Shown here: in pieces, positions 1 to 11,500 of the stretch
Position numbering within the stretch: the stretch's first letter is position 1
Layout: each line of letters begins with the position of its first letter
Source of the DNA: Nymphaea colorata
Lineage: Eukaryota > Streptophyta > Magnoliopsida > Nymphaeales > Nymphaeaceae
Assembly: GCF_008831285.2 (NCBI RefSeq)
Contig: NC_045149.1
Location: forward strand, 22,574,535 to 22,638,534
DNA length: 64,000 nucleotides
Reading direction: 5' to 3'
Made by a program: the position numbers and the translations under genes
The notes under the pieces: generated by a model
Databases searched by the model: none
The model's input: only the letters and a program-made list of their open reading frames with translations
What the model was told of the DNA's origin: nothing

Positions 1-1950
1 CTCCAGTCTTAAAAATTGAAACCATGCACAGTTCTTGATGCGACCCCGCTGCCCGGGGCTGCCAAAGGCGGCCTGGATGCGGTCGCTCTCCAAGATCACG
101 CTCAGCACAGGCGATCGGAAGGCAAATCCCTGCACTCCTGTATTCTGCCGTTATGGCCTTCTTCAAGGGCATGGAGTGAACAGTCACAAAATACCACGAT
201 CTTGGGGTGAAACGCGATGGATGATCGTGGAAAGGATATGAGAGATGCGGATGAAGCTGGATGAACCGATGGAATGAGGACGAGATAATCTCGAACGGTG
301 AGAAACCAGCTGGCCAATGGAACAGTAACTTGTTGGGTTACTGTGGAGTCGCAGGCACAGGGAAGAGGTTGATCAGTCGGATGGCGATGTTATCCTCACA
401 ACCACAGAGCAATACGCCAAATGTAGTAGGGATCGGAGAGGCAAGAGTTGACCGGTGAAGAACCACGTCGCCGGAAGATCAAGCTTTTGTGCGTCCGTCG
501 GGTGAAGAAGAGGAAGAACCACGTCCTCTTTGTCAATCGCCGGATTTAGGGATTTTTGATAGGAGATAGACATAGTCACCTTAATGGCACTTTGATAAAA
601 CTCGCTCGCTATTCAATCGCCGGAATCAAGTCTGAAAATCTCATTCAGAAGCAAGCATTACAAGATTAATCAAAGGCACAAATGAAAACGCCGTTCTCCC
701 CTTTAAAGGGTAGGGAAGAAGGAGAAGAAGAAAGACTCAGTTCGATACACTTATTCGACACCCAAAAACCTGCCCGAGTCTCAAAAGAAACCCGGTTCAG
801 CGGTAGACTCAGCAAAAGTGGATCTGGGTCCCCTCCCGGATCCCACACAACGATCCACAGTCCCAATCCGAATCCTTTTAACGCTAGGATTGGAAATACA
901 GACGCGCGGGTCCAACCCGCCAGTAAAATCTGGATCCATATCCGGTTCCCATTGCCCGCCGTGTCCCGCTGGACTGTCGCTACTCGCTCGGCGTGTCCCG
1001 CCACGGCTCTCCATTTCGTCTCGCGCATGTCTCCAAGCTCGTGTCTCTACTCGCTGGGCGTGTCCCGCCATACGTCATCGCGTGTCCCTCGTCAGAACTC
1101 CCCACAAGTGTCCTGATTGCGTCCGGCTCATGTGTCCTCAGTATCTCGTCATGTCTCGTATCTCCTGAAATCGTGTCCCGTTCTAGAACGCCTTGAACGC
1201 GTCCCGTGCTTGCTCTTCTCGTTTGTCCCTGGCTGTTCTTCCTGTTCCGAGCAGCTGTCCCACGCATACCAACCTGAATCCAGCTGCTCCTGAACAGACC
1301 TGACCGAGTTTCACCTTGGGGTGAGTCCTTTCCTGTCCGAGGATGAACTTGTTGTGCATGAAGGCTGAATGGCTTCAGCCATGCCGAACCATCTTGGCCG
1401 AGGGGCTGGGATTACCCTCCCTTGGCAAAACGTTACCCTCTCAACACGACCAGAACCTACGACGCCTCAACGTTTCTCGAATAACCTCTCTTGATCGTAG
1501 GAACTACGAAGGCCTCGGTAGCTGGTGGCTCTGGGGTGCGTATGTCCGGCACTGCTGCACGTGTATGAAAGGTCCACGGTGCTAACCTCTCATAGCTGCC
1601 GCCTGTGATGATCGCCCACACGGATAGCCTCACTCGATGTCTGCCCAAGGTCTTTGTATAGGCTGTTAACCTCACTTGACGGACACCCTTCTCGCTAGGG
1701 TATAACTCCTGCCTGATAGCCTCCCTTGCGTGGGGAGAGGCCATAGAGAGTGGCCATGAGGCGTTTTAACCTCCCTAACGCACAAAGGAACCTGGTGAAT
1801 GATGAAAGGCTGCCAATGCTTTGGCCTCGGACGGCATGGATACGGGCTGCCTTCTGCCATCATGGCCACGCGGAGGTAGGCCCGTATCAGTTTGCAACGA
1901 TGCCCGAAAAGCTAAATGATTCGTCACATGCACAAAATTCTTAATTTATA
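1..1950. other. GC-rich block, repeat-like, no gene recognised
   Basis: This stretch is clearly more GC-rich than the DNA after it. It contains recurring short motifs such as cgtgtcccgcc (about 960-1090) and TAACCTCxC / TAGCCTCxC (about 1390-1780). Open frames up to 144 codons exist on both strands, but none resembles a known protein and several overlap each other, as expected by chance in GC-rich sequence. The composition and motif reiteration suggest non-coding LTR-retrotransposon sequence cut by the window edge. That is inference: no LTR boundary, primer-binding site or polyprotein remnant was seen. Confidence 0.4.
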
Positions 1951-3895
1951 AGCCAAAAACTCAAAAAAAAAATTATTTTACGAAAAAGATCTGAAAATCC
2001 AGACTATATTTGCATAGATGTTCGCTCTTGTTGCCACGTCAATCAGTTAAAGCAGTTACAAGAAGGGCCAGAATTTTTCATTAAGAGGCCGAACTATAGT
2101 TTCAATTAACAAAGATCAGAGATATAATTTTTCAAAACATTCATATAAGACTAAATGAAAGATTTTTAATTTTGAAGAGGGAGCCACGCTCACTCTCTCT
2201 CTACTCTCCCAATGGGGTCCCATTTTTATAACATATTATTTTAATATACATTTTTTTATAGGTTTTGAATTGGGTCCCACCTTCGCTCGGTGTCAACCCT
2301 GGTGGCGCCACCATGTCCTACACTAACTCAGGTCCTTAATTAAACTAAAGTTCAGCTTACCTTTATTAATCCTAGCTTAAGTGTGTTAATTCAACATTAG
2401 GGTGGCTGATTATGTTTACGACCTAGTTAATTACAATTAGGAGTCACTAATCTCACAGTTAGTGATTTACTAATCCATCCTGGATTCATTTACTTAATTT
2501 CCTTTCTCTGTCTAGTAACTTAGCATGCCTAATTTTGACTAATTATGGTTAACCAGTGGGTTAGCCAAACCAAACTGCTGTTAGCTATATCACTTGGTGA
2601 TTTACTTAAGGTAGTTAACTATTTTTAATCCCCTAGAGACCGTTTAGCACCAGTAACAAATTGTTACTGTTGAGATTCATAAAACTCTATAACATAGTAT
2701 TTTTTGAATCAGCTTTAAATTTGAAACAGACTAACTGGACAAGAACATCATGTTATGAACGCCCAACGGCCCTTTAATCTTCGTCATTAGCAGATTACTA
2801 ATCTGCCCACAGCCTTTTTACGTTTTTAGGTATATGTCTCATTATATCTTGTTCCAGTTTTACCTCTGCACTTTTTGAAAATTCCCAACGTGTCCCTATT
2901 AAAAAATTACCAAAATAACCTAGGTTCTTACCAAATTTTACTCTCACGCCACTAACCTGATTAGTGTTCTAGAATTTGCCATCTGTGTCCCCTTCGATTT
3001 CAAGTGGAATTACATATATATTGTGATTTGTCAAGTCTAACAAGCATTTTTGGTGTAATTATAATAATTTTTTTAAAGTCATTTACAAGTTTTTTATGAA
3101 AGCAAATATTTTTGTAAAGAAATTTTTAATGCAACCGAAGTACAAATGACGTAAAAGGCTGATAACGTCTGCCCTCATTTTTTTTTCTTTGATAATTACA
3201 CGAACGTGCATTGTTAGACTGTTGTTTGGTATCTTTACGTATTATTTAGTGTTTCTCATCTCTGCAGCATCACAGAATTTACCCGCTTTCTACTTTCTCC
3301 ACTCGGAAATTCAGACACAGTATAGATTTCTTTTATTCCTTTTATAATGTTGTTTTGCTCTTTACTTTTAACATTTATTGGTTCTTACTATTGAGTAGTG
3401 CGTATGCTAATTACTTTTTTACCTCAAAAAATATCATTTATATATATGTGTGTGGGGGGGGGGGGGGGGGGGGGCATGCCTTAATTTGTCTCTATAATCT
3501 GATTTATTTGAAATAATGAGCAAATATGGACTTTTCAATGCTTACCCACCAAGCTAAGTACTTTATATTCATACTCAAAATAGTTGTAGCAACTGGACTC
3601 ACTCCCACACTAAGTGTTAGGGTTTACCAAACCCTTTGAAAAGCATGCAAGCAAGGAGAAGTTGGCAAAAAAGATGTTTCTTTAAGAAAAGTAACACAAA
3701 AAGATGAGTTGAAAAAAGACCCAAATAGTCATCCTCACTTTTCTTTTGATATATACATAGTACTTTCATAACATGTTGTGTAAAGTGGTGGTAAATACAA
3801 GTGTCACACACTATACATTTAGAAGTCTCTCTAGAAGACCTAGACACCCCACTGCTCTCTAATGCGTTCTTGTTTTATACATCCTACGCCTTTTT
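1951..3895. other. AT-rich intergenic DNA
   Basis: No gene is recognisable. The stretch includes a segment at about 2060-2190 that resembles the hAT-type MITEs found near 34.6 and 35.8 kb, and a run of 21 G at 3454-3474. Short open frames here have no family resemblance. Confidence 0.5.
3454..3474. repeat. poly-G tract (21 G)
   Basis: An uninterrupted run of G follows a short TATATGTGTG stretch. Such runs are hard to sequence, so the exact length is uncertain. It could form a G-quadruplex on the plus strand. Confidence 0.9.
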
Positions 3896-3897
3896 CT

Positions 3898-4600
3898 AGT
3901 AGCTTCAATTTTAGGCATAAAAAATTAAAAATTAAGACAACTGATCACTTAACAACCTTGTTAAAAATCTCTCACAATTTTACTGTGAGACTAAACTTTT
4001 CAAAGTGCGGTTTCACAATTCACTTTTCTTAAAGTACATGCATCTACATGCGTTGAACCTCAAGTCCAAGTGTTGAACTGTATTTTGCTATAATTATAAC
4101 AACCCAACTCACCACCGCATTGGTTTCAAGTTCCTAGTTTAGTGGATCCCCGCTTGCGGACTAGTAGCTTTAATTATAGCATTAGAAAGCTAGACGTCAT
4201 GGCAACCAATCAATTAAAAAATTGAAGTCCTTTTAGAATTTTTAATATAGAACTAAACTTCTCAAAATGGTGTATTACAATCTACAAATATTTAACGCAT
4301 ACGCGTTTGTACATTACCCTGGCTTTGAGTGTTGAATTGATTATGAGACCACTGCAAAAATGTAATGCACTTTGACATTGGGCTCGAACTCCCGGTTTGG
4401 TGGATTCCAACTTGCTTCCTAACAAATTCATTTTGTAGCTTTAAAAAGGGCATGAACGAAGACCATCAAAATAACTTAACAACTTCTTTTATAAGTTTTT
4501 TGAAGATCTCTTGTGATACTTAATAGAACTAAACTTAGTAAAGTTGGACCGATTAACCAAAATTCATCTTCTATAAAAGGTTTATGAGGTTGTTGAAGCA
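3898..4600. repeat. three diverged tandem units of about 267 bp
   Basis: Unit starts are marked by GTAGCTTcAAttttaggca (about 3899), GTAGCTTtAAttatagcat (about 4165) and GTAGCTTtAAaaagggcat (about 4435), a spacing near 267 bp. Within units the order of landmarks repeats: a 'gaactaaacttctcaaa' block, a 'gtgttgaa' block, then 'ccactgca', then a 'tcaagttcc / tcgaactcc' block followed by 'agtggatcccc / ggtggattcca'. The third unit is incomplete. The copies are old and well diverged. No coding potential is seen. Confidence 0.6.
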
Positions 4601-4984
4601 AAACTTTAATACAAGCAATGTGTGGAGAAAATTAGGTATGCATATATTTTGCTAGTTGTATGTATTAAAGTTATTTGGGTGAGCGGGAGAGGGAGCATTC
4701 ACCGTTTAAGTGAGTGCCAAAATCTCTTTCTTTTTCCTCCTACTATGTCAGTATTTAATGTAGGTCCACAATTCATTAAACCTCTCAAACTAATTAGGGG
4801 GCATTTGGCATCAACAACAAAGTTGTGAGTTCTTCATGAATCTTCTTTAATTTTTGAGATAAATTCATAAAATACTCACAAAGTATTCTCGCATCCAAAC
4901 GATCCCTTCAAGTTACAATTTGTTAAAAAAAAAAATAGTAACCTCCCTATCAGAGCGTGTCAGCCAAGTTGTTTTGGCTCTGTG

Positions 4985-5560
4985 TTGGTACGACACGACT
5001 GGACGCTAAGGATGTTCACCAAATGAGTCGAGCCCGAGCTCGAGCTCAACTCAAGCTTTATGAGGTGAGCTCGAGCTTGACTCGTTTAACCGAGTCTAAG
5101 CTCAAGCTCGACTTGTTTAAGCTCATGTCTCTTAATATATATTTTATATTTTTCAAGTGACCAATGTATAATGATGTCTTAGTTATATTTTAATAAAATG
5201 ATATACATGCGAGAATCCCTCCTTATTTATTATCTAGAGCTAAAACCGAGTTTTACACAAAAATAATAGAAAATGATACAAAAACAATAAGGAGCAAAGC
5301 TATGCCCCAAATCTTTGAATTCTTTATATACCTTAACTACTTAAAATTTTCACATTTTTGTTTAAGTGATTTTAAGTTTTTGAAATTATAAAAATAAGTA
5401 GTAGTGTTAAGCGCGTCTAGTCGAGTTTAATCTAATCGAGTTCATCCAACTCAAACTCGATGAGTTTACCAAAGTTAAGTTCAAATTGGATTAGCTAGAG
5501 GTCGAGTGGAGTTTAACCAGTTCGGGTCCAGCCCGAGTTGGCCTTGCCCAAAAACCGACA
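4985..5560. repeat. CGAGCTCGAGCTT-rich dispersed repeat, unclassified
   Basis: Both ends carry stacked variants of GAGCTCGAGCTTGACTCG (about 5025-5125 and, as tagtcgagtttaatc / aactcgatgagtt, about 5410-5545), with AT-rich sequence between. Such CGAGCTC-rich ends are common in non-autonomous plant transposable elements. No exact terminal repeat or target-site duplication could be fixed by eye. Confidence 0.4.
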
Positions 5561-5577
5561 TACGATCTGCAGGTGTT

Positions 5578-5858
5578 CGGTATTTATGAGTCGTCTCCGT
5601 TCAAAAAAAGGGGTGAGAGAGGGCGAGAGCGAAAGCGAGCGAGCGTGCTAGGAAGAGGTAGTCGCTCTGCCGTACCCGCACAAAGAGGGGTGAGGGACGG
5701 GAGATTCTAGGGTTTAGGCGGATCTGCAGTTTCACGCCTTTCAGTCCTACCTGCGTCTCCATTTTATCAATGAACTACGGGAGGCTTGCCGGCGTCGTTA
5801 CCTGGGATTCGACCATTGAGGCTCTTCTTCCATTTTGACGAGCCCCTCTCCTTCTCAG
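5578..5858 (+). promoter_or_regulatory. probable core promoter and non-coding 5' leader exon of the SUVH gene
   Basis: A TATA-like gtatttatgag lies at about 5579-5589. A purine-rich leader follows, and the stretch closes at a strong donor, CAG|GTAAGAG, with the exon ending at 5858. The next good acceptor, ttattgtag, ends at 8396, 16 bases before the ATG at 8413. A long intron in the 5' leader with an intronless coding region is the usual structure of this gene family. The transcription start (about 5610) is inferred. Confidence 0.55.
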
Positions 5859-6530
5859 GTAAGAGATTTTCCTCGCAATAAGGTTTGCTACTGCCCATTT
5901 TACTGTTGCATGTTGGTTCTTCGTTTCACGGTTTCAGAGGACGTATATGAAGCCGAGTCGCGGCAGAATGGCTTTGTTCGACCCTGTTTGATTATTTTAC
6001 CCTTATTCGTTATTTTGGGTTTTAGCGAATAGGAACTCCTTTGCCTTCGGTGATGTGATTCCGAGTGTTGATCCAGCTCTTTTTGTTGATTCGTCTCGTC
6101 ATTTGCTCTGGCGTTTTTAGTTGTATATGATCCATAAACACTCTCTGCATTTAGGGCTTCTTGCTTGTGACTGTGGATTATTCTTACATTCATTAACCTT
6201 ATGCTAATGGGTATGTGGACTATTGAGTTTAATATCAATAACACGTATGGTTGCATGTGTGATTGCCTGATTGCTTTTGTCCATCGAGTTAGCTTTGTTG
6301 TTAAATAAGGTCAAATTTCTAATAATTCGATCGGTAGGTTGTGCGTTAGTTTTTACTCTGTAGATCATCTCATGAGGTATGTGCCACGTTTAGTGTCTGG
6401 TTTCTTCATGTTAACAACCCCCATTCTTTTTTTCTTTTTTTTTTCTGGTTCTTTGAATATTTTAATAAGGAAAATGCATGGTCTTTTGAAGTATTGGTAT
6501 TTTTTTATGGACTCTAATTTTCATTGGTTC

Positions 6531-6548
6531 GGGGGGGGGGGGGGGGGG
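6531..6548. repeat. poly-G tract (18 G)
   Basis: An uninterrupted G run inside the SUVH leader intron. It is the second long plus-strand G run in 3.1 kb. Confidence 0.9.
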
Positions 6549-7419
6549 TGGTTCCTTTTCTCATTATCTATGTTGTTTGTCTGTTCAAATCCGTTCCTTG
6601 AGCGGATATATTAGCGCCGTCCTGTCTGTCGTGATGCAACTAGGGTTTTCCATATATCTGCTTAGCTGAGGCTACATTCATCCTTGTGACATATCGTTAA
6701 TCTGTCATTGGTGTAAACTGATTTTTTATCTGCTACTAAGGTTTATTTTCTCATCAAATAAGTAACTTTTTTTCTAGTGTATTCTCTTGTTTATTTAGTG
6801 CTCATTTATGTAGTCCATAGTTGTATGATTTATGTCAAGGATTAATCATTTGCAAATTGCAAGTAATGGTGTCCTATAATTCAAGCAATGGTGTTGCCTT
6901 GGAAGGAATCTGCAGAAGCCCACCTCTTCCTCCGAGAAATAGTTTTGGAATCAAAATCCCCAAACCCTCTCTCTCTCAACTCACATAACATTCTCAAAAT
7001 CTAACTCATTCATTAAGAAATGTTGTATGAAGGACTATGTCACATGGGACTCACCAAAACAGCAAAAGCACCCGAGTTGACACAAATCAGGTGTGGGTGT
7101 GCCTCCGACACAGCATCGTGTGTGGTCAACATGAATCTGGTTCAATCAAACAGTGTTGAGGTCATTGTTGTCTTCTTTTCAATTTTTTTTAGAAATGATT
7201 CTTCTATTTTTCAGTTTTTTCTGTTTTACTGCATCTGTTGTACTCTTTTTAGTATTGTACTGCATATTTTTGCAGTTCAATACTAGGTATTATATGCTTT
7301 TCATAAGTTTATCTACTGTGTATGCCATATGGTCATATATGCTGTTGCTATTTATAAGTTTTCTTAATATGGGAACATGTTTTCTTGTATGTATTCATTG
7401 CAAAAGCTTTCTTGATCTG

Positions 7420-7420
<1 letters not shown>

Positions 7421-7456
<36 letters not shown>
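7421..7456. repeat. (TA)n microsatellite
   Basis: About 18 perfect TA units immediately left of the MITE-like element at 7456-7708. A shorter TA run flanks the element's other end. This fits insertion into TA-rich DNA. Confidence 0.9.
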
Positions 7457-7460
<4 letters not shown>

Positions 7461-7708
7461 CACATATATCGTGTACGGGTATTATACAGTGAGAAATTTC
7501 TCGGGTATAATACGGCTCGAGAAAATCTCACAAAATTTTTAAAACATTTAATAAATCCTGAAAATTATAAAAAAAAATAAAAAATGCAAAAAAAAACGCT
7601 TTTTTCATATTTTTATTTTCTAGTGTTTTTTTAAAAAGGATACGTCTAATTGCCATTTTATACGGCTGACCTATTTCTTGCGTATTATATGTGTTTTCTG
7701 TGACAATG
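7456..7708. mobile_element. MITE-like element with ATTGTCACA ends and a large palindrome
   Basis: The ends read ATTGTCACA (7456 inward) and TGTGACAAT (to 7708), exact inverted copies of nine bases. Just inside the left end sits a palindrome at 7479-7513: GTATTATA and TATAATAC arms around GAGAAATTTCTC. The interior is AT-rich and non-coding. A related element lies in intron 4 of the expansin gene (about 19.70-19.98 kb). The superfamily is not assigned; TA-rich flanks hide any target-site duplication. Confidence 0.5.
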
Positions 7709-7984
7709 ATATATATATATTACATGCACATACATATGCTGCTTATAAGTTATATACATGTATTACCTGTTTTGTTAATCATATGTCCTATACTCCTATG
7801 TAATTATATGTTATATACTTATACAGTTATAAATTTATAACACTAGATGTATAACAACAAATTGTTTAGCTCCTATTTATCATTAAGATTGTAAAGTCTG
7901 AAATTAGACTCCAGAGTATGTATATACGTGGAAGAAACAGAATGCTACAGATTTTGGAATATAAGATGTGACTTTGTAATTGTA

Positions 7985-8093
<109 letters not shown>

Positions 8094-8412
8094 GACACAC
8101 ACATACCCTCGCCGCACCCCCACCCATGTTTTTCTGAAATTTCCCGCACCCATGTGGCATAGATGAAAGAGTGAAATCAGTCCATTTGATCTGAGAAGCA
8201 CTATGCCTACTTGGTAGTGCATTCTTAGCGGGCAACACCTTTTCAGGATTTTGAACCATTTTCAAGATTATGTGGCACTACTTGACTTCATTAACACACA
8301 TTATAACCTGGTTGCTTAGAACTTTTAGTTTTTGGCTGGCTTAGTTTGAGTCCATTTCAAGTCCTTGATGGAAATGTGAAACCCATGTTATTGTAGAGTG
8401 CATTCAATCATC

Positions 8413-10970
8413 ATGAACTCAGACTTGCTAGAGAATGGTAACACTAATGATGGATCTTCAAAGGAGAGACGTTTTGAAATCAATGGATATGTTGATTCAG
8501 ATGGTGTGATTAGATTCAAGAAGCGGAAAGTTTCTGCAATTCGTAATTTTCCTAAAGGCTGTGGCCGATTTGCCCTTCTTAGTGATGTTAAGCCACGACC
8601 CTCTCTCCCACTTGCAGAAGCTCCAAAAATTACTGATCTGGTGCCAAAATGTTCGCTTACCCCAGTGCCAGCTGTACGTAAATTCCCTATTGGTTGTGGG
8701 AGGAATGCCGAAAGACTCACTGAAGAAAAGCGCCAGGAATTACTTGCTCAGAGAAAAGATGGTGATTATAAGGCGAAACCAGTGATTAATATCAAATCTT
8801 CTGGTAAGGAAATCAGGGATCATGAGAGAAAAACCATAGATGTTCAAAAATCTATCGCCGAGAAGAAGGGACTAGTGACACCACCAACTACTGGAACAGA
8901 AAAGAGGAAAACTGCTGTCTCTGGAAAGAAAGGAGGCAAATCTTTAGAATCGGCTAAGCAAAAAGTTCCTATGTTTCCTCCGGCGGCCGAAGATCAAGAT
9001 CATGCAGAAGACAGAACTAACCTTGAATTCTTCAGAGGGAAGGTGGTTGTGCAGGCTCTTATGGCTGCTCCAAATTGCCCATGGAGACAGGGGAAGCGAG
9101 CTTCCAAATCATCCAGTACAGTCAAAGTGAATCTGAAGAAAAAAAAATCTACTGCAGAAGGTAAAGAAATTGTTCCTTATGAGAAAGAATTGACTCCCAA
9201 TGAAGGGTTTCCTTCTGATGACCATAATTATATGGTTGTGAGGCATACAGATGAAAATGATTGTCATGATTCTAATAGCATAAATCCAGTTGCAGATGGT
9301 GGAGAAACTCTTGACTTTGTTCAACCTATTTCTATGAGAGTTCCTGAATCACAGGAATGTTCACTGAGTTTAATACCATTCGGATTGCCTTCTTCGAACA
9401 GCTATGGTGAGACAGTCACCCGTAAGAAAGTCCGAGAAACACTTCGTCTGTTTAATGCAATTGTTAGAAAGCTAACGCAAGGAGAAGAGATGAAGCCCAA
9501 AGGGCACATACATCCTGTGAAACGAGTGGATATTGATGCTTTTAAACTGCTTAAGGAGAATTACAAATTTGTGAACCCTGGAAGACCAATAATTGGAATT
9601 GTGCCAGGTGTTGAAGTTGGTGATGAATTCCAGTACAGGGTAGAGCTTCTCATTGTTGGTCTACACCGTCAACTGCAGAATGGAATTGATTGTTTGAAGC
9701 AAGACGATGACACCATATTAGCCACTAGTATTGTGGCGTCAGGGGGTATGATGATGATTTTGACAGTTCTGATGTGTTGATTTATTCTGGTCAGGGAGGA
9801 GGAGACAAAAAACATCGTGAACATCAGAAGCTTGAACGAGGGAATCTCGGGTTAAAAAACTGCATAGAAGCTAGGTCACCTGTTAGAGTAATTCGTGGAT
9901 TCAAGGAGGCTAAAATTTCTGAGGCCCATGATGGTTCAAGGCCTAAAATTTACACATACGATGGTCTGTATCAGGTTGAAAAATACTGGCCAGAGCTATT
10001 GAATGGGTACTCTGTGTTTAAGTTCCAGCTGAGAAGATTGCCAGGACAACCTGAACTTGCCTGGAAAATTGTGAAGCAGGTAGGAAAATCGAAAATACCT
10101 ACAGCTCGCAAAGGGGTTTGTGTAGGCGATGTCACTCACGGTGGTGAAAAGATTCCTATTTGTGCTGTGAATACCTTAGACGGTGAGCGTCCTGCACCAT
10201 TCAAGTACATAGACAAAATGAGGTACCCTGAGTGGTACAACCCAGCCCCTCCCCAGGGCTGTGATTGTGTTGGTGGATGCTCTGATTCTGAGAAATGTGC
10301 TTGTGCTGTCAAGAATGGTGGGGAGATCCCTTTCAACCACAATGGAGCTATCGTAGAAGCAAAGCCCATTGTATATGAATGTGGTCCGTCTTGCAAGTGC
10401 TCTCGTTCTTGTCATAATCGAGTAAGCCAGCATGGTATGAGATACCCATTGGAGGTTTTCAAGACTGAGACCAGGGGCTGGGGTGTGCGTTCCCTTTCTT
10501 CAATTGCATCAGGAACTTTTATTTGTGAATATGTTGGAGAGCTGCTACGTGATACAGAGGCAGAACAGCGTACTGGTAATGATGAGTATCTTTTTGACAT
10601 TGGCCATAATTATAATGACGAGTCACTATGGAAGGGGGTGTCAAAACTAATCCCTGATTTGCACACAAGCGGTTCTTGTGAAGATGTTGAGGAGGTTGGC
10701 TACACAATTGATGCTCTGAACTATGGTAATGTAGGCAGGTTTATTAATCATAGTTGTTCACCAAATCTCTATGCTCAGAACGTCCTTTATGACCATGATG
10801 ACAAAGCCTTGCCACACATTATGTTATTTGCTGCTGAAAACATCCCTCCTTTACAGGAGTTAACATATCATTACAACTACAACGTAGGCCATGTTCATGA
10901 TTCCGATGGCAACATAAAGAAGAAAGAGTGCCACTGTGGTTCTCATGAATGTACAGGGAGATTGTATTGA
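8413..10970 (+). CDS. SUVH5/6: SUVH5/6-type histone H3K9 methyltransferase, coding frame broken by a one-base frameshift
   Basis: By family, this enzyme binds methylated DNA through its SRA domain and methylates histone H3 Lys9 in heterochromatin. The ATG at 8413 is chosen because the frame upstream offers no ATG. The N-terminus has two copies of the family motif VxAxRxFPxGCGR (about residues 38 and 90). The SRA domain (about 385-545) contains PGVEVGDEFQYR and YDGLYQVEKYW. Cys-rich pre-SET follows at about 612-665, then SET (about 677-820) with GWGVRSL, GNDEYLFDIG and NHSCSPN, and post-SET CHCG...CTGRLY. The frame breaks at a G5 run, 9742-9746: the family's SGGYDDD requires one more base. Reading continues in the next frame to a stop at 10968-10970, about 852 residues in total. 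The conserved Asp of the Y-D-Y motif is His here. There are no coding introns, as is normal for this family. It is either an assembly error or a recent pseudogene. Confidence 0.88.
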
Positions 10971-11500
10971 AGATATGTGGTGATATTTTGCATGCCGTTG
11001 TTTCTCATTCCATGTAAGAGCTATCATGTCATTACAATGGTCATGATTCTGACAGCAGCATAAAGAAAGAGCACTATTGTGGTTTTGATGAATGCAGGGA
11101 AAATTGCAATAAATACTATGTGGTGATTTTGCATGCTGGTTCCGCATTCAATGTATGTTCCTCTAGCACACCAAGCTGTTGCGAGAGCCTGTTGAGCGCA
11201 TTGCAATCTTGCTAACACTGAGATTGATGGTCTGCATGTTCAGCTCTTGAACCCTGAGGTTTCCCAAATACATGGGCAATTGAGAACTCCCGTTATACCA
11301 TCTCCTGTGTCAAGATCTTTGTGCATCTGATCCCTTATCAACTATCTGGGGGTAAGCACTAGCTCATTCCTTAATGCACATACTTCTGCCATCACTTCAA
11401 TCTGACCTTTCATTTTCACTGTAAAGTTCTATTCTGTGATGTTTAAATTTGCTGTTTGTTGAATATGTCTTCCAGGCTCCTGTATTGGTGTTGTTGCTCA
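10971..11500 (+). other. probable 3' UTR of the SUVH gene and downstream sequence
   Basis: Non-coding sequence after the stop. It contains a degenerate second copy of the gene's own final segment (separate entry). No clear polyadenylation site was fixed. Confidence 0.5.
11024..11157 (+). repeat. degenerate tandem copy of the SUVH C-terminal end in the 3' flank
   Basis: The order tcattacaa, tcatgattc, gca-cataaagaa, gagcactattgtggtt, gatgaatgcaggga, ctatgtggtgat, ttgcatgc repeats that of 10868-11016, which encodes the end of SET, the post-SET residues, the stop and the first UTR bases. The copy is diverged and has small deletions, so it encodes nothing useful. Confidence 0.8.

Noticed and set aside
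682-1267. Several 90-144-codon frames on both strands
   Set aside because: They overlap each other in a GC-rich block, share no family features, and are expected by chance.
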